Shown: piece after piece, positions 20,158-31,330 of the stretch | How positions within the stretch are numbered: position 1 is the first letter of the stretch | Layout: every line of letters starts with the position of its first letter | Source: Polynucleobacter sp. MWH-UH19D | GTDB taxonomy: Bacteria; Pseudomonadota; Gammaproteobacteria; Burkholderiales; Burkholderiaceae | Length of the DNA: 64,000 bases | Reading direction: 5' to 3' | Assembly (NCBI RefSeq): GCF_040409795.1 | Contig: NZ_CP099571.1 | Span: 62,001-126,000, forward strand | The notes under the pieces: generated by a model | What the model was told of the DNA's origin: nothing | Database searches by the model: none | What the model saw: only the letters and a program-made list of their open reading frames with translations | Made by a program: the position numbers and the translations under genes

Positions 20158-22494
20158 ATGGCGCTACCCCCAAAAGATAAGCCGACGTTTAACAAACGCC
20201 CAATTCAACAGCCAAATCGACGTCCCCGTCAGCCCGGTGTAAATGCCGGTTCGCAACGGCAATCGTCGGGTAGTCCACTCATGAAAGCATTGCTCATTGT
20301 TGGCGTTGCTGTAGCTATAGTCGTAACACTTCTTTTGGGCTATGCCTTTTTGGTGGCAAAACCTAATCTGCCAAAAATCTCGGCCTTAACTGATTACAAG
20401 CCTAAAACACCGCTTCGCGTATATACCGCTGATAAGGTATTGATTGGTGAGTTTGGAGAGGAGCGCCGCAAGGTTATTCCGTTAAATGAGATTCCACTGA
20501 GCATGCGTAATGCAGTGTTGGCAATTGAGGATGACCGTTTTTACTCTCATGGCGGCGTTGATTATGTAGGTATTTTGAGGGCTGCGGCTACCAATCTACG
20601 AGGCCACTTGTCGCAAGGTGCCTCTACCATCACGATGCAAGTTGCACGAAATTTTTTCTTAAGTAATGAGAAAACTTTCAGTCGAAAAATTTACGAGGTG
20701 TTGTTGGCTTGGGAAATTGAGTCACAGCTAACAAAAGACAAGATTCTGGAAATTTATATGAACCAGATTTTCTTGGGGCAGCGAGCGTTTGGATTTTCGA
20801 GTGCGGCACAAATTTATTTTGGCAAAGATTTAAAAGACATTACGATCGCTGAATCTGCGATGTTGGCAGGTTTGCCAAAAGCACCATCTGCTTACAACCC
20901 AGTAACCAATTTCAAGCGAGCCAAGGTGCGTCAAGAATACATCTTGCAACGTATGCGAGATCTTGGATATATCAGTAATGAAGACTACCAAAAAGCAATG
21001 GCTGAAGAATTGCATATTCGTGGTCTTGGCAATGAGTTTGCCATTCGTGCTGACTTCCCAGCAGAAATGGTTCGTCAGTTGCTATTTAGTCAATATGGTG
21101 AGGCAATCTATTCACAAGGCATTGATGTTTACACGACTATTCTTAAGGCTGATCAAGATGCTGCATACAAAGCGGTGCGCCGCGGAATTTTTGAGTATGA
21201 TCTGCGTCACGCTTATCGTGGCCCAGAAGGTTTCATAGATATTCCAGAAGATCCAATCAAACGACAGCGGGCAATTGATGAGGTACTGTTGGCTTACCCT
21301 CAGTTAGACGATTTGCAGTCGGGCGTTGTTTTAGATGTCAAGCCTAAAGAGATGCAAGTCATGATTGCTACAGGTGACACCATCACCATCAAAGGTGATG
21401 GTATGAAGTTAGCAGCCGCATCCATCACTGATAGCACTCAACCGAAAAAGCGTTTACGCCCTGGTGCTGTGGTGAGATTGCTGTCTGATGGCGGAGTTTG
21501 GAAATTAGCGCAATTACCCCAAGTCGAGGCCGCCTTTGTCTCTATGAATCCTGAGACGGGCGCGATACTTTCCTTGGTTGGTGGCTTTGATTTCCGTCGC
21601 AATCAATTTAACCATGTGACACAAGCGCTAAGACAACCTGGCTCTTCGTTCAAGCCGTTTATCTACGCTGCTGCGATTGAAAAAGGCTTCACCCCTAGCA
21701 CCATGGTGAATGATGCACCACTATCAATTGGTAGTTTGGAAACAGGAAGCCAAGCCTGGGAACCAAAAAACTATGATGGTAAGTACGACGGCATGATGCG
21801 TTTACGTAATGCGTTAGCGAAATCAAAGAACTTAGTTTCTGTGCGGATTATTCGCGCCATTGGCCCTTCATATGCTCAAGAATATATCCAGCGTTTTGGT
21901 TTTGAACCAGAGAAGCATCCGCCATATTTAACAATGGCCTTGGGTGCAGGTTCAGTAACGCCGTTGCAAATGGCTTCTGCTTATAGCGTATTTGCTAATG
22001 GCGGTTATCGAGTCGATCCTTTTTTGATTGACAAGATGGTAGATGCAAAAGGCACTGTATTGTTTGAAGCAAAGCCTGCGAGCGTGGGAGATGGTGCACC
22101 CCGAGTATTAGATGCTCGCACAGCATTTGTGATGGATAGTATGTTGCAAGAGGTAACCAAAACGGGTACAGCAGCAAGTGCCCGTGGCAAATTAGGCCGC
22201 ACTGATATTGCTGGCAAAACTGGTACAACCAATGAATCTCATGATGCTTGGTTTGCTGGCTACAATCCTAAAGTTGTTGCTATTGCCTGGATAGGTTTTG
22301 ATAAGCCTGCTAGCTTAGGGGATCGCGAAACAGGCGGCGGATTGGCATTGCCTATGTGGATCTCATACATGGGAACTGCATTAAGAGATATTCCGCAAAT
22401 TTCTCGTGAAGTACCGAGTGGCGTAACGCAGCTTGACGGCGATTGGTATGTTCCAGACTTTGCAACTAGTGGCGGTCCACGCGAACTGCAGTAA
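20158..22494 (+). CDS. mrcA: Penicillin-binding protein 1A (bifunctional transglycosylase/transpeptidase)
   Basis: PBP1A polymerises and cross-links peptidoglycan. The 778-residue product has a basic cytoplasmic N-terminus and one membrane anchor near residues 43-67. A GT51 glycosyltransferase domain carries the catalytic glutamate in AIEDDRFYSHGG and the QGASTITMQ motif. The transpeptidase domain has the active-site serine in GSSFKPF, then SKN and KTGTT. All motifs are intact. No Shine-Dalgarno sequence is visible before ATG 20158. It diverges from the pil-like genes, the standard arrangement (ponA/mrcA next to pil). Confidence 0.96.
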   Translation: MALPPKDKPTFNKRPIQQPNRRPRQPGVNAGSQRQSSGSPLMKALLIVGVAVAIVVTLLLGYAFLVAKPNLPKISALTDYKPKTPLRVYTADKVLIGEFGEERRKVIPLNEIPLSMRNAVLAIEDDRFYSHGGVDYVGILRAAATNLRGHLSQGASTITMQVARNFFLSNEKTFSRKIYEVLLAWEIESQLTKDKILEIYMNQIFLGQRAFGFSSAAQIYFGKDLKDITIAESAMLAGLPKAPSAYNPVTNFKRAKVRQEYILQRMRDLGYISNEDYQKAMAEELHIRGLGNEFAIRADFPAEMVRQLLFSQYGEAIYSQGIDVYTTILKADQDAAYKAVRRGIFEYDLRHAYRGPEGFIDIPEDPIKRQRAIDEVLLAYPQLDDLQSGVVLDVKPKEMQVMIATGDTITIKGDGMKLAAASITDSTQPKKRLRPGAVVRLLSDGGVWKLAQLPQVEAAFVSMNPETGAILSLVGGFDFRRNQFNHVTQALRQPGSSFKPFIYAAAIEKGFTPSTMVNDAPLSIGSLETGSQAWEPKNYDGKYDGMMRLRNALAKSKNLVSVRIIRAIGPSYAQEYIQRFGFEPEKHPPYLTMALGAGSVTPLQMASAYSVFANGGYRVDPFLIDKMVDAKGTVLFEAKPASVGDGAPRVLDARTAFVMDSMLQEVTKTGTAASARGKLGRTDIAGKTGTTNESHDAWFAGYNPKVVAIAWIGFDKPASLGDRETGGGLALPMWISYMGTALRDIPQISREVPSGVTQLDGDWYVPDFATSGGPRELQ

Positions 22495-22506
22495 TTTGTT
22501 ATCACG

Positions 22507-23211
22507 ATGGCTCGGCAAGCGCGCACAGTAATACCTGGCCAAGCAATGCATGTAATGGTTCGCGGCAATAATCGCGAAACACTCTTTTTTAAAGATGAAG
22601 ATCGACGCATCTATCTTGAGTGGTTGCGTGATGCAGCAAGACAATTTTCTTGCTCTGTACATGCATTTGCGTTAATGCCAAATCATGTGCATTTATTACT
22701 TACTCCTCAAAATGAGGATTCGCTTGCAAAAACCATGCAGTCTTTGGGACGACGCTACGCGCAATATTTCAATCAACAACATCGCCGCTCGGGAACTATC
22801 TGGGAGGGAAGGTATCGATCATCCTTGATTGATCCAGATTATTTTTTACGCTGTCAGCGCTATGTTGAATTAAATCCCGTTAGAGCTGGTTTTGAATCCA
22901 GCCCACAAGATTCGCCGTGGACTAGCTTTGCCACCCATATTGGTGGAAATGCAGAGCCATGGTTGATAGACCATCCTCAATTTTGGGGATTGGGAAATAC
23001 CCCTTTTGAGCGCCAGATGAATTGGGCCAATTTTGTTAAAGAGGGTGCCCCACATTGGGAGGATCGCCAAATCACAGAATCCTTGATTCGATCCAAGCCC
23101 TGGGTAAGCGATACATTTGCCAAGAAACTATTCAAAGATTCACCCGATTTGATTCAAATGCGCCATAGAGGGCGCCCAAAGAAAATAATCCCTTTAAATT
23201 CAGCAATATAG
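22507..23211 (+). mobile_element. REP-associated tyrosine transposase (RAYT), intact gene
   Basis: RAYTs are domesticated single-copy relatives of IS200/IS605 Y1 transposases that act on REP-type palindromes. The 234-residue product has the HUH motif in MPNHVHLLL (His60, His62). A candidate catalytic tyrosine is in RRYAQYFN (Tyr84 or Tyr87), followed by the family signature GTIWEGRYRSSLI and RYVELNPVRAG. A basic RGRPKK end follows. The reading frame is undamaged. It starts 12 bases after the mrcA stop, so it may be transcribed by read-through. A 12-bp inverted repeat follows it. Confidence 0.9.
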
Positions 23212-23246
23212 AGATTAAAGTGGGTTCTGGTATAGGGTCTAAAGTT

Positions 23247-23309
23247 TGACTCTGTCCCTAATTTAAAGAATTTGATCCCGTAAATATTAAAATAAATGGG
23301 ACAGAGTCA
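23247..23309. repeat. REP-like inverted repeat downstream of the RAYT gene
   Basis: TGACTCTGTCCC (23247-23258) and GGGACAGAGTCA (23298-23309) are perfect 12-bp inverted copies separated by 39 AT-rich bases. The GACTCTGTCCC/GGGACAGAGTC type of motif is often found near RAYT-type transposases in Proteobacteria. It is therefore a plausible substrate or scar of the adjacent gene. It also sits directly upstream of the gltB promoter region. Confidence 0.7.
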
Positions 23310-23320
23310 TTTTATTTCTA

Positions 23321-23349
23321 TTGCATGAGTATGGGTATTCACCTATATT
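23321..23349 (+). promoter_or_regulatory. Candidate gltB promoter
   Basis: TTGCAT (23321-23326) and TATATT (23344-23349) are spaced by exactly 17 bases. The -10 matches consensus at five of six positions and the -35 at three. It lies 47 bases before the gltB ATG and 12 bases after the inverted repeat. The presumed start is near 23356. Confidence 0.4.
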
Positions 23350-23395
23350 TGATCCTCCAAACGTAATCAGGCCTGCTGAGCCTCTCGGAAACACT

Positions 23396-26300
23396 ATGAC
23401 TACTCAAATAAATACTCAGATTCGTCCAGTTGCTCAAGGGATGTATGACCCACAAAATGAACATGATGCATGTGGCGTAGGATTTGTCGCCCACATCAAG
23501 GGTAAGAAATCCCATGAGATTGTTTCTCAGGGTTTAAAGATTCTTGAAAACTTAGATCACCGGGGAGCGGTTGGAGCTGATCCATTAATGGGTGACGGCG
23601 CCGGTATCTTGATTCAAATTCCAGATACTTTGTATCGCGAAGAGATGGCAAAGCAAGGCGTCACATTGCCACCATTAGGTGAGTATGGTGTTGGCATGAT
23701 CTTCTTGCCAAAAGAGCATGCTTCACGTTTGGCATGTGAGCAAGAGTTAGAGCGTACTGTTCGTCTAGAGGGACAAGTTGTTTTAGGTTGGAGAGATGTG
23801 CCGGTTGATGTCAAGTTGCCGATGTCTCCAACAGTGCAAATGACCGAGCCATTTATTCGTCAAATTTTTATTGGCCGTGGTCGCGACATCATGACAACCG
23901 ATGCGCTTGAGCGTAAGTTGTATGTAATACGTAAAACAGCAAGTCATGCGATTCAAGATTTACACCTAAAGCATGGCAAAGAATATTTCGTGGCATCGAT
24001 GTCTGCGCGAACCATTGTTTATAAAGGTTTGCTGTTAGCAAACCAAGTTGGTGCTTATTACCAAGACTTGCAAGATCAGCGCACAGTCTCTGCATTAGCG
24101 TTGGTGCACCAACGTTTCTCAACTAATACATTCCCCGCTTGGGAATTAGCTCACCCTTATCGCATGATTGCGCACAACGGTGAGATCAATACAGTTAAAG
24201 GTAATGTTAATTGGGTAAATGCGCGAGAGGGCGCTATTAGTTCACCTGTGCTTGGCGATGATTTACAAAAATTATGGCCACTAATTTATCCAGGCCAATC
24301 AGATACTGCCTGTTTTGATAACTGTCTCGAGTTATTGGTAATGTCTGGATATCCATTGGCTCAAGCCATGATGATGATGATTCCTGAGGCATGGGAACAG
24401 CACACATTGATGGATGACAATCGTCGTGCATTCTATGAATACCACGCATCCATGATGGAGCCATGGGATGGTCCAGCAGCAATGGCATTTACTGATGGCC
24501 GTCAGATTGGCGCTACTCTTGATCGCAATGGTTTACGTCCTGCACGTTACTATGTGACCGATGATGATTTAGTCATCATGGCATCTGAAGCCGGTGTATT
24601 GCCAATTCCAGAAAGCAAGATTGTTCAAAAATGGCGTTTGCAACCAGGCAAGATGTTCATGATCGACATGGAACAAGGGCGCATCATCGATGACGTTGAG
24701 CTTAAGAACGCAGTTTCAAAAGCGAAGCCTTACAAGAGCTGGATTGATGCTGTTCGAGTAAAGCTGGATGAGGTTGATCCTAGCAAAGCCGATTTAGTGG
24801 ATGAAAAAACCACGATTCGTCCAGCAGCTAAGTTGCTCGATCGCCAGCAAGCGTTCGGTTACACACAAGAAGATATCAAGTACCTCATGGCTCCAATGGC
24901 CATGAATGGTGAAGAGGCAATTGGTTCAATGGGTAACGATAGCCCATTAGCGGTTCTATCTAATAAGAACAAGCCTTTGTACAACTACTTCAAGCAGTTG
25001 TTTGCACAGGTAACGAATCCTCCAATTGATCCGATTCGTGAAAACATGGTGATGTCTTTGGTTTCTTTTATTGGACCAAAGCCAAACTTATTGGATACAA
25101 ACAATATCAATCCGCCGATGCGACTAGAAGTTAGTCAGCCTATCTTGGATTTTGATGACATCACGAAGATTCGTCATATTGGTCACTATACCAATGGTAA
25201 GTTCCGCTCATATGAGCTCGATATTTGCTATCCAGCTGCATGGGGTAAAGCAGGCATCGAAGCAAGCTTAGCCTCTTTATGTGCAGAGGCTGCTGATGCT
25301 GTGCGTTCTGGCTATAACATTTTGATCGTAAGTGATCGTCAAGTTGACGAGAAGCACGTTGCTATACCTGCACTGTTGGCAACCTCAGCAATTCATCAAC
25401 ATTTAGTGCAAAAAGGATTGCGTACTAGTGTAGGCCTCGTGGTTGAAACGGGTAGTGCTCGCGAAACACACCACTTTGCACTCTTAGCTGGTTATGGAGC
25501 TGAAGCAGTGCATCCTTATCTCGCAATGGAAACATTGGTGGATATGGCTAAAGGCTTATCAGGTGATTTATCTGGCGAGAAAGCGGTCAAGAATTTTGTG
25601 AAAGCGGTTGGTAAGGGCTTGCAAAAAGTGATGTCCAAAATGGGCATCTCTACTTACATGTCATACACAGGCTCTCAGATTTTTGAAGCAATTGGTTTAA
25701 ATCGCGACATCATTGATCAGTATTTCAAAGGCACTCCATCTAACGTTGGCGGTATTGGTGTGTTTGAGGTGGCTGAAGAAGCGCTGCGCATGCACAGTGC
25801 CGCTTTTGGTAATGACCCTGTCTTGACCAATATGCTTGATGCAGGTGGTGAATATGCTTTCCGTATTCGTGGTGAGAACCACATGTGGACCCCAGATACG
25901 ATTGCGAAGTTACAGCACTCCACTCGTATTGGTGCAGAGAAGGGCTATCAAACTTACAAAGAGTACGCCAACATCATCAATGACCAAACAAAGCGTCAGA
26001 TGACATTGCGCGGTTTGTTTGAGTTCAAGATTGATCCAAGCAAAGCGATTCCATTGGATGAAGTTGAGCCAGCAAAAGAAATCGTCAAACGTTTTGCAAC
26101 GGGTGCGATGTCCTTGGGTTCTATCTCTACCGAAGCTCACGCTACTTTGGCAATTGCTATGAACCGTATTGGCGGCAAGTCCAATACCGGTGAGGGCGGC
26201 GAAGATCCAAATCGTTACGTAAATGAACTCAAAGGCATTCCAATTAGGAAGGGCGAATCTCTTGCTAGCATTTTGGGTGACGATGTAGTTGAGGCTAATA

Positions 26301-28141
26301 TCCTATTGCAAGATGGCGACTCATTGCGTTCGAAGATTAAGCAGGTTGCTTCTGGTCGTTTTGGTGTGACCACTGAGTACTTACGTTCTGCTGATCAAAT
26401 TCAGATCAAGATGGCGCAGGGTGCTAAGCCGGGTGAAGGCGGTCAATTACCAGGTGGCAAGGTTTCTGATTACATTGGTAAGTTACGTTTCTCAGTGCCA
26501 GGTGTAGGCTTGATTTCTCCTCCTCCGCACCACGATATTTATTCGATTGAAGATATCGCTCAGTTGATTCATGACCTCAAGAACGTCAATCCAAAATCTG
26601 ACGTTTCTGTGAAGTTGGTTTCTGAAGTGGGTGTTGGTACTGTTGCGGCTGGTGTTGCAAAAGCAAAAGCAGACCATGTTGTGATCGCAGGTCACGATGG
26701 TGGTACAGGCGCATCTCCACTCTCCTCTATTAAGCACGCTGGATCTCCATGGGAGCTTGGTTTGGCTGAAACACAGCAAACTTTGGTTCTCAATGGTTTG
26801 CGTAGCCGTATTCGTGTGCAGGCTGATGGCCAAATGAAGACAGGTCGTGACGTTGTCATTGGTGCTTTGCTGGGTGCGGATGAGTTTGGTTTTGCAACCG
26901 CCCCATTAGTGGTGGAAGGTTGCATCATGATGCGCAAGTGTCATTTGAATACCTGCCCAGTTGGTGTAGCTACTCAAGATCCAGAATTGCGCAAGAAGTT
27001 TTCTGGCAAGCCAGAGCATGTGGTGAATTTCTTCTTCTTTATTGCAGAAGAGGCACGTGAAATCATGGCTCAATTGGGTATCAGAAAGTTTGATGACCTC
27101 ATTGGTCGTGTTGACTTGCTAGATACTCGCAAAGGTATCGAGAACTGGAAAGTTCATGGCTTAGATTTCACTAAGATTTTTGCTGAGCCGCAAGTAGCAA
27201 GCGATGTTCCTCGCTATCAGGTGCTTACTCAAGATCATGGTTTAGCAAATGCGCTAGACAATATCTTGATTGAGAAGAGCGAGCCTGCTATCGAGCGTGG
27301 TGAAAAAGTTTCTTTTATCGTGCCAGTGAAGAACGTCAATCGTACTGTTGGCGCAATGCTTTCAGGTGAGGTGGCTCAACGTTATGGCCACGCTGGTTTG
27401 CCTGATGACACAATTCATATTCAGTTAAATGGTACGGCTGGTCAAAGCTTTGCGGCCTTCCTAGCTCGCGGTATCACTTTGGATTTAGTGGGTGATGGTA
27501 ATGACTATGTTGGCAAAGGTTTGTCAGGTGGTCGCGTTATCGTTCGTGCTCCGCATGAGTTCCGTGGCGATACTTCTAAGAACATCATTGTTGGTAATAC
27601 CGTTCTTTATGGTGCGATTGCTGGCGAAGCTTTCTTTAATGGTGTTGCCGGTGAGCGCTTTGCAGTGCGTAATTCAGGTGCAACCACAGTTGTTGAGGGC
27701 ACTGGTGATCACGGCTGTGAATACATGACTGGCGGAACAGTGGTGGTGCTCGGTACCACTGGCCGTAACTTTGCAGCAGGTATGAGCGGCGGCGTTGCTT
27801 ATGTCTATGACGAAGATGGTTTATTTGCCCAACGTTGCAATACCAGCATGGCTACTTTGGAAAAAGTGCTACCTACTGCTGAGCAGGTTGCCAAGATGCC
27901 TAAATCTGAGTGGCATGCTCCTGTTGATGTGAAAGATGGTGGCGAGCGTTTAACCGATGAGCAAATTCTGAAAGGTTTGATTGAGCGTCATTTCCGTTAC
28001 ACCGGCTCAGAGCGCGCGAAAGCGGTATTAGCCGATTGGGAAAATGCCCGCACTCGTTTTGTGAAGGTTCTCCCAACTGAGTACAAGCGTGCACTTGGTG
28101 AGCTTTGGGAAAAGTCACAAAAGAAAACGGTTGCAGCGTAA
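23396..28141 (+). CDS. gltB: Glutamate synthase (NADPH) large subunit
   Basis: GltB transfers the glutamine amide to 2-oxoglutarate; with GltD it forms GOGAT, the second half of ammonium assimilation. The 1581-residue precursor has a short propeptide before the N-terminal nucleophile Cys26 (DACGVGF) of the glutaminase domain. The central and FMN domains follow ([26 protein letters not shown]). The 3Fe-4S cysteines lie in [17 protein letters not shown], and the C-terminal beta-helix domain closes the protein. ATG 23396 fits the usual propeptide length; a TTG at 23321 would overlap the promoter. Confidence 0.97.
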   Translation: MTTQINTQIRPVAQGMYDPQNEHDACGVGFVAHIKGKKSHEIVSQGLKILENLDHRGAVGADPLMGDGAGILIQIPDTLYREEMAKQGVTLPPLGEYGVGMIFLPKEHASRLACEQELERTVRLEGQVVLGWRDVPVDVKLPMSPTVQMTEPFIRQIFIGRGRDIMTTDALERKLYVIRKTASHAIQDLHLKHGKEYFVASMSARTIVYKGLLLANQVGAYYQDLQDQRTVSALALVHQRFSTNTFPAWELAHPYRMIAHNGEINTVKGNVNWVNAREGAISSPVLGDDLQKLWPLIYPGQSDTACFDNCLELLVMSGYPLAQAMMMMIPEAWEQHTLMDDNRRAFYEYHASMMEPWDGPAAMAFTDGRQIGATLDRNGLRPARYYVTDDDLVIMASEAGVLPIPESKIVQKWRLQPGKMFMIDMEQGRIIDDVELKNAVSKAKPYKSWIDAVRVKLDEVDPSKADLVDEKTTIRPAAKLLDRQQAFGYTQEDIKYLMAPMAMNGEEAIGSMGNDSPLAVLSNKNKPLYNYFKQLFAQVTNPPIDPIRENMVMSLVSFIGPKPNLLDTNNINPPMRLEVSQPILDFDDITKIRHIGHYTNGKFRSYELDICYPAAWGKAGIEASLASLCAEAADAVRSGYNILIVSDRQVDEKHVAIPALLATSAIHQHLVQKGLRTSVGLVVETGSARETHHFALLAGYGAEAVHPYLAMETLVDMAKGLSGDLSGEKAVKNFVKAVGKGLQKVMSKMGISTYMSYTGSQIFEAIGLNRDIIDQYFKGTPSNVGGIGVFEVAEEALRMHSAAFGNDPVLTNMLDAGGEYAFRIRGENHMWTPDTIAKLQHSTRIGAEKGYQTYKEYANIINDQTKRQMTLRGLFEFKIDPSKAIPLDEVEPAKEIVKRFATGAMSLGSISTEAHATLAIAMNRIGGKSNTGEGGEDPNRYVNELKGIPIRKGESLASILGDDVVEANILLQDGDSLRSKIKQVASGRFGVTTEYLRSADQIQIKMAQGAKPGEGGQLPGGKVSDYIGKLRFSVPGVGLISPPPHHDIYSIEDIAQLIHDLKNVNPKSDVSVKLVSEVGVGTVAAGVAKAKADHVVIAGHDGGTGASPLSSIKHAGSPWELGLAETQQTLVLNGLRSRIRVQADGQMKTGRDVVIGALLGADEFGFATAPLVVEGCIMMRKCHLNTCPVGVATQDPELRKKFSGKPEHVVNFFFFIAEEAREIMAQLGIRKFDDLIGRVDLLDTRKGIENWKVHGLDFTKIFAEPQVASDVPRYQVLTQDHGLANALDNILIEKSEPAIERGEKVSFIVPVKNVNRTVGAMLSGEVAQRYGHAGLPDDTIHIQLNGTAGQSFAAFLARGITLDLVGDGNDYVGKGLSGGRVIVRAPHEFRGDTSKNIIVGNTVLYGAIAGEAFFNGVAGERFAVRNSGATTVVEGTGDHGCEYMTGGTVVVLGTTGRNFAAGMSGGVAYVYDEDGLFAQRCNTSMATLEKVLPTAEQVAKMPKSEWHAPVDVKDGGERLTDEQILKGLIERHFRYTGSERAKAVLADWENARTRFVKVLPTEYKRALGELWEKSQKKTVAA

Positions 28142-28187
28142 TCAACATAGCCAAATAGATATTAAGAAAAAATACTAAGGATTAGAT

Positions 28188-29651
28188 ATGGGTAAGGTCA
28201 CTGGATTCATGGAGTTTGAGCGCGTAGATGAAACATACGAAGCGCCTGCTAAACGTCTCCATCATTACAAAGAGTTTGTTGCAGCATTGACTGATGAGGA
28301 AGCAAAAGTCCAGGGCGCGCGTTGTATGGATTGCGGTATTCCGTTTTGTAATAATGGTTGCCCAGTTAACAACATCATTCCAGACTTTAATGATTTAGTT
28401 TTTCATAGCGACTGGAAAAATGCATTAGATGTTTTGCAGTCAACCAATAACTTCCCAGAATTTACTGGACGCATTTGCCCAGCACCTTGTGAGGCAGCGT
28501 GTACCTTGGGTATCAATCGTGCTCCAGTAGGCATTAAGTCAATCGAGCATGCCATCATTGATAAAGGTTGGGAGAGTGGTTGGGTTAAACCTCAGCCATC
28601 AAAAACGAAGACAGGTAAGAAGGTAGCGATTGTCGGTGGTGGTCCCGCAGGTATGGCGGCCGCACAGCAATTGGCTCGTGTTGGTCACGACGTCACCGTA
28701 TTTGAGAAGAATGATCGTGTTGGCGGTTTACTGCGTTATGGCATTCCTGACTTCAAGATGGAGAAATGGCTCATTGATCGTCGTGTTGAGCAAATGCAAG
28801 CCGAGGGTGTGAAATTTGAAACAGGCGTTTTTGTTGGCAAAGAAGCAATTGGTGCAGAAGTAAAAAACTATTCAACCAAAACAGTTTCACCTGAGCAGCT
28901 CATGAAAGACTTTGATGCAGTAGTAATTACTGGTGGTGCAGAGCAGCCCCGCGATCTTCCTGTACCGGGTCGCGAACTTTCCGGCGTTCACTTTGCTTTG
29001 GAATTTTTGATTCCACAAAATAAAGAAAATGCAGGCGACTTTAAAAATGAAATACGCGCTACCGATAAGCATGTGGTGGTGATTGGTGGTGGCGATACTG
29101 GTTCTGATTGCGTGGGTACATCTAATCGCCATGGCGCAACAAAAATTACCCAATTTGAATTGTTGCCTCAGCCGCCAGAAGTTGAGAACAAGCCATTGGT
29201 TTGGCCATACTGGCCGACTAAATTACGCACTTCTTCTTCTCATGAAGAAGGATGTGATCGTGATTGGTCTGTAGGAACAAAGCGTTTTGAAGGTAAAAAC
29301 GGCAAGGTTGAAAAACTCATTGGCGTACGCTTGGAGTGGAAAGACGGAAAAATGTCAGAAGTTCCAAATTCTGAATTTGAGATCAAGGCTGATTTAGTGC
29401 TTTTAGCTATGGGTTTTGTTTCACCGGTGCAGCAGGTGCTAAATGCATTTGGCGTCGAAAAAGATGCTCGTGGCAATGCAAAAGCAGCTGTAGATGGTCA
29501 AAACGCCTATCAAACGAATGTTCCTAAGGTATTTGCTGCGGGTGACATGCGCCGTGGTCAATCTTTGGTAGTTTGGGCTATTCGTGAAGGTCGTCAATGT
29601 GCCCAGGCAGTAGACCAGTATTTAATGGGGTCATCCGTTTTGCCCCGATAA
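28188..29651 (+). CDS. gltD: Glutamate synthase (NADPH) small subunit
   Basis: GltD oxidises NADPH and feeds electrons to GltB through FAD and 4Fe-4S clusters. The 487-residue product has N-terminal cluster cysteines ([14 protein letters not shown] and CPAPCEAAC). An FAD-binding [16 protein letters not shown] follows near residue 149, then an NADPH-binding [13 protein letters not shown] and a second FAD element [18 protein letters not shown]. It follows gltB by 46 bases, the usual operon. Confidence 0.97.
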   Translation: MGKVTGFMEFERVDETYEAPAKRLHHYKEFVAALTDEEAKVQGARCMDCGIPFCNNGCPVNNIIPDFNDLVFHSDWKNALDVLQSTNNFPEFTGRICPAPCEAACTLGINRAPVGIKSIEHAIIDKGWESGWVKPQPSKTKTGKKVAIVGGGPAGMAAAQQLARVGHDVTVFEKNDRVGGLLRYGIPDFKMEKWLIDRRVEQMQAEGVKFETGVFVGKEAIGAEVKNYSTKTVSPEQLMKDFDAVVITGGAEQPRDLPVPGRELSGVHFALEFLIPQNKENAGDFKNEIRATDKHVVVIGGGDTGSDCVGTSNRHGATKITQFELLPQPPEVENKPLVWPYWPTKLRTSSSHEEGCDRDWSVGTKRFEGKNGKVEKLIGVRLEWKDGKMSEVPNSEFEIKADLVLLAMGFVSPVQQVLNAFGVEKDARGNAKAAVDGQNAYQTNVPKVFAAGDMRRGQSLVVWAIREGRQCAQAVDQYLMGSSVLPR

Positions 29652-29660
29652 TGTGGGGAT

Positions 29661-30509
29661 ATGAATAGTCATCAACCAAGCGCATTGGATGTTAATAAAT
29701 CCCTAGGTGAAGTGGTCGTCTCTATTAAAGACGTCGACTTTTCCTATGCGCCTAGCGAGAGACAAATTTTGTCGGGTCTCAATATGGAGTTCCGGCGCGG
29801 CCAAGTAGTTGCTGTGATGGGCGGCTCGGGCTGTGGCAAAACCACCATCCTCCGTTTAATTGGTGGACAGTTTTCTGCGCAGTCAGGACAAGTGCTATTT
29901 GAGGGTCAAGATGTAGGCAAGATGAGTAGCGATGAATTAATGGCTGCACGTCGTCGCATGGGAATGCTCTTTCAGTTCGGTGCTTTATTTACTGACTTAA
30001 GTGTTTTTGAAAACGTTGCGTTTCCATTGCGTGAACATACCAATTTAAGCGAAGAGCTTTTGCGCGATCTCGTGTTGATGAAGCTTAATGCTGTAGGTTT
30101 GCGTGGTGCACGAGATTTAATGCCATCACAAATTTCTGGAGGCATGGCAAGACGTGTTGCACTTGCTAGAGCCATCGCGCTAGATCCACCACTCATCATG
30201 TATGATGAGCCTTTTGCTGGTCTAGACCCCATCTCTTTAGGGATTACAGCACGCTTGATTCGGGACTTGAATAGCGCTCTGGGAGCCACGAGTTTATTGG
30301 TAACTCATGATGTTGAAGAGACATTTGAGATTGCAGATTATGTGTACTTTATTGCGAATGGAAAAATTGGTGCGCAAGGCACGCCAACCGAGTTAAGCCA
30401 ATCCGCAGATCCTTTTGTAAGGCAGTTTTTGGATGCTGCACCAGATGGTCCAGTACCATTTCATTATCCAGGACAAAGCCTGGAAGAAGATTTTGGAGTG
30501 AGATCTTGA
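29661..30509 (+). CDS. mlaF: Phospholipid transport ABC ATPase MlaF
   Basis: MlaF powers the MlaFEDB complex, which moves phospholipids between inner and outer membranes and keeps outer-membrane asymmetry. The 282-residue ATPase has Walker A GGSGCGKTT (about 54-62), signature ISGGMARRVALARA, Walker B LIMYDEPFAGLDP and the switch histidine in LVTHDVEE. It overlaps mlaE by one base (TGATG). It begins the six-gene set mlaF-E-D-A-C-B, right after gltD. Confidence 0.94.
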   Translation: MNSHQPSALDVNKSLGEVVVSIKDVDFSYAPSERQILSGLNMEFRRGQVVAVMGGSGCGKTTILRLIGGQFSAQSGQVLFEGQDVGKMSSDELMAARRRMGMLFQFGALFTDLSVFENVAFPLREHTNLSEELLRDLVLMKLNAVGLRGARDLMPSQISGGMARRVALARAIALDPPLIMYDEPFAGLDPISLGITARLIRDLNSALGATSLLVTHDVEETFEIADYVYFIANGKIGAQGTPTELSQSADPFVRQFLDAAPDGPVPFHYPGQSLEEDFGVRS

Positions 30510-31309
30510 TGACTGCTTTAGTAACCTCACTTCTCAATATATTTGGTGACCTTGGTTTTTTCATTCGTCGTAATTTAAGTAGCCTTGGTTTGTCAGCGCG
30601 CATGTTTGCAGCAGTGATTTGGCGCTCGGGCTTTTTATTAAAGAGACCACGTTTGGTGGTCGACCAAATTTTGTTTGTTGGCAATCACTCATTTGTCATC
30701 ATTGCAGTCTCTGGTTTATTTGTTGGCTTTGTATTGGGTTTGCAGGGCTACTACACCTTAAATCGTTATGGCTCTGAACAGGCGCTGGGCTTGTTAGTTG
30801 CTTTATCACTCACTCGAGAGTTGGGTCCAGTGATCACTGCTTTATTGTTTGCAGGCCGCGCTGGAACATCTTTAACCGCCGAGATTGGTCTAATGAAAGC
30901 GGGTGAGCAGTTGAGCGCTATGGAAATGATGGCGGTTGATCCTTTGGGTCGAGTGATTGCACCAAGGCTTTGGGCGGGCATTATTTCCATGCCAATTTTG
31001 GCCACCATATTTACTGCAGTGGGCGTACTCGGAGGTTATTTTGTTGGGGTTCCGCTCATAGGCGTGGATTCTGGCGCATTCTGGTCTCAGATGCAGGGCG
31101 GCGTAGATCTCTTCTCTGACATTGGTAACGGCCTGATTAAAAGTTTGGTATTTGGTGTGGCGGTAACTTTTATTGCTCTTTATCAGGGCTATGAAGCTAA
31201 GCCAACACCAGAGGGTGTTTCGCAGGCAACAACACGTACTGTGGTGATTTCATCTTTATCGGTATTGGCATTAGATTTCCTGTTAACCGCGATGATGTTC
31301 TCGAATTAG
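30509..31309 (+). CDS. mlaE: Phospholipid transport permease MlaE
   Basis: MlaE is the inner-membrane permease of the Mla system. The 266-residue product has an amphipathic N-terminus and about five membrane helices. The family signature LTRELGPVITALLFAGRAGTS and the cytoplasmic motif AEIGLMKAGEQLSAMEMMAVDP, which contacts MlaF, are present. ATG 30509 overlaps the mlaF stop; a TTG three bases earlier is less likely. Confidence 0.94.
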   Translation: MTALVTSLLNIFGDLGFFIRRNLSSLGLSARMFAAVIWRSGFLLKRPRLVVDQILFVGNHSFVIIAVSGLFVGFVLGLQGYYTLNRYGSEQALGLLVALSLTRELGPVITALLFAGRAGTSLTAEIGLMKAGEQLSAMEMMAVDPLGRVIAPRLWAGIISMPILATIFTAVGVLGGYFVGVPLIGVDSGAFWSQMQGGVDLFSDIGNGLIKSLVFGVAVTFIALYQGYEAKPTPEGVSQATTRTVVISSLSVLALDFLLTAMMFSN

Positions 31310-31330
31310 AAAGAATAAACTGGGGCTCTT

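Noticed and set aside
22260..22610. A - strand open frame across the mrcA end and RAYT start
   Set aside because: Overlaps two clear genes and has no protein-like features; not an antisense gene that can be supported.
23321..23395. TTG-initiated extension of gltB
   Set aside because: The extra 25 residues overlap the likely promoter and are absent from the usual GOGAT propeptide.
30349..30684. A 111-codon open frame antisense to the mlaF-mlaE junction
   Set aside because: No motif, and both + strand genes are certain; treated as chance.
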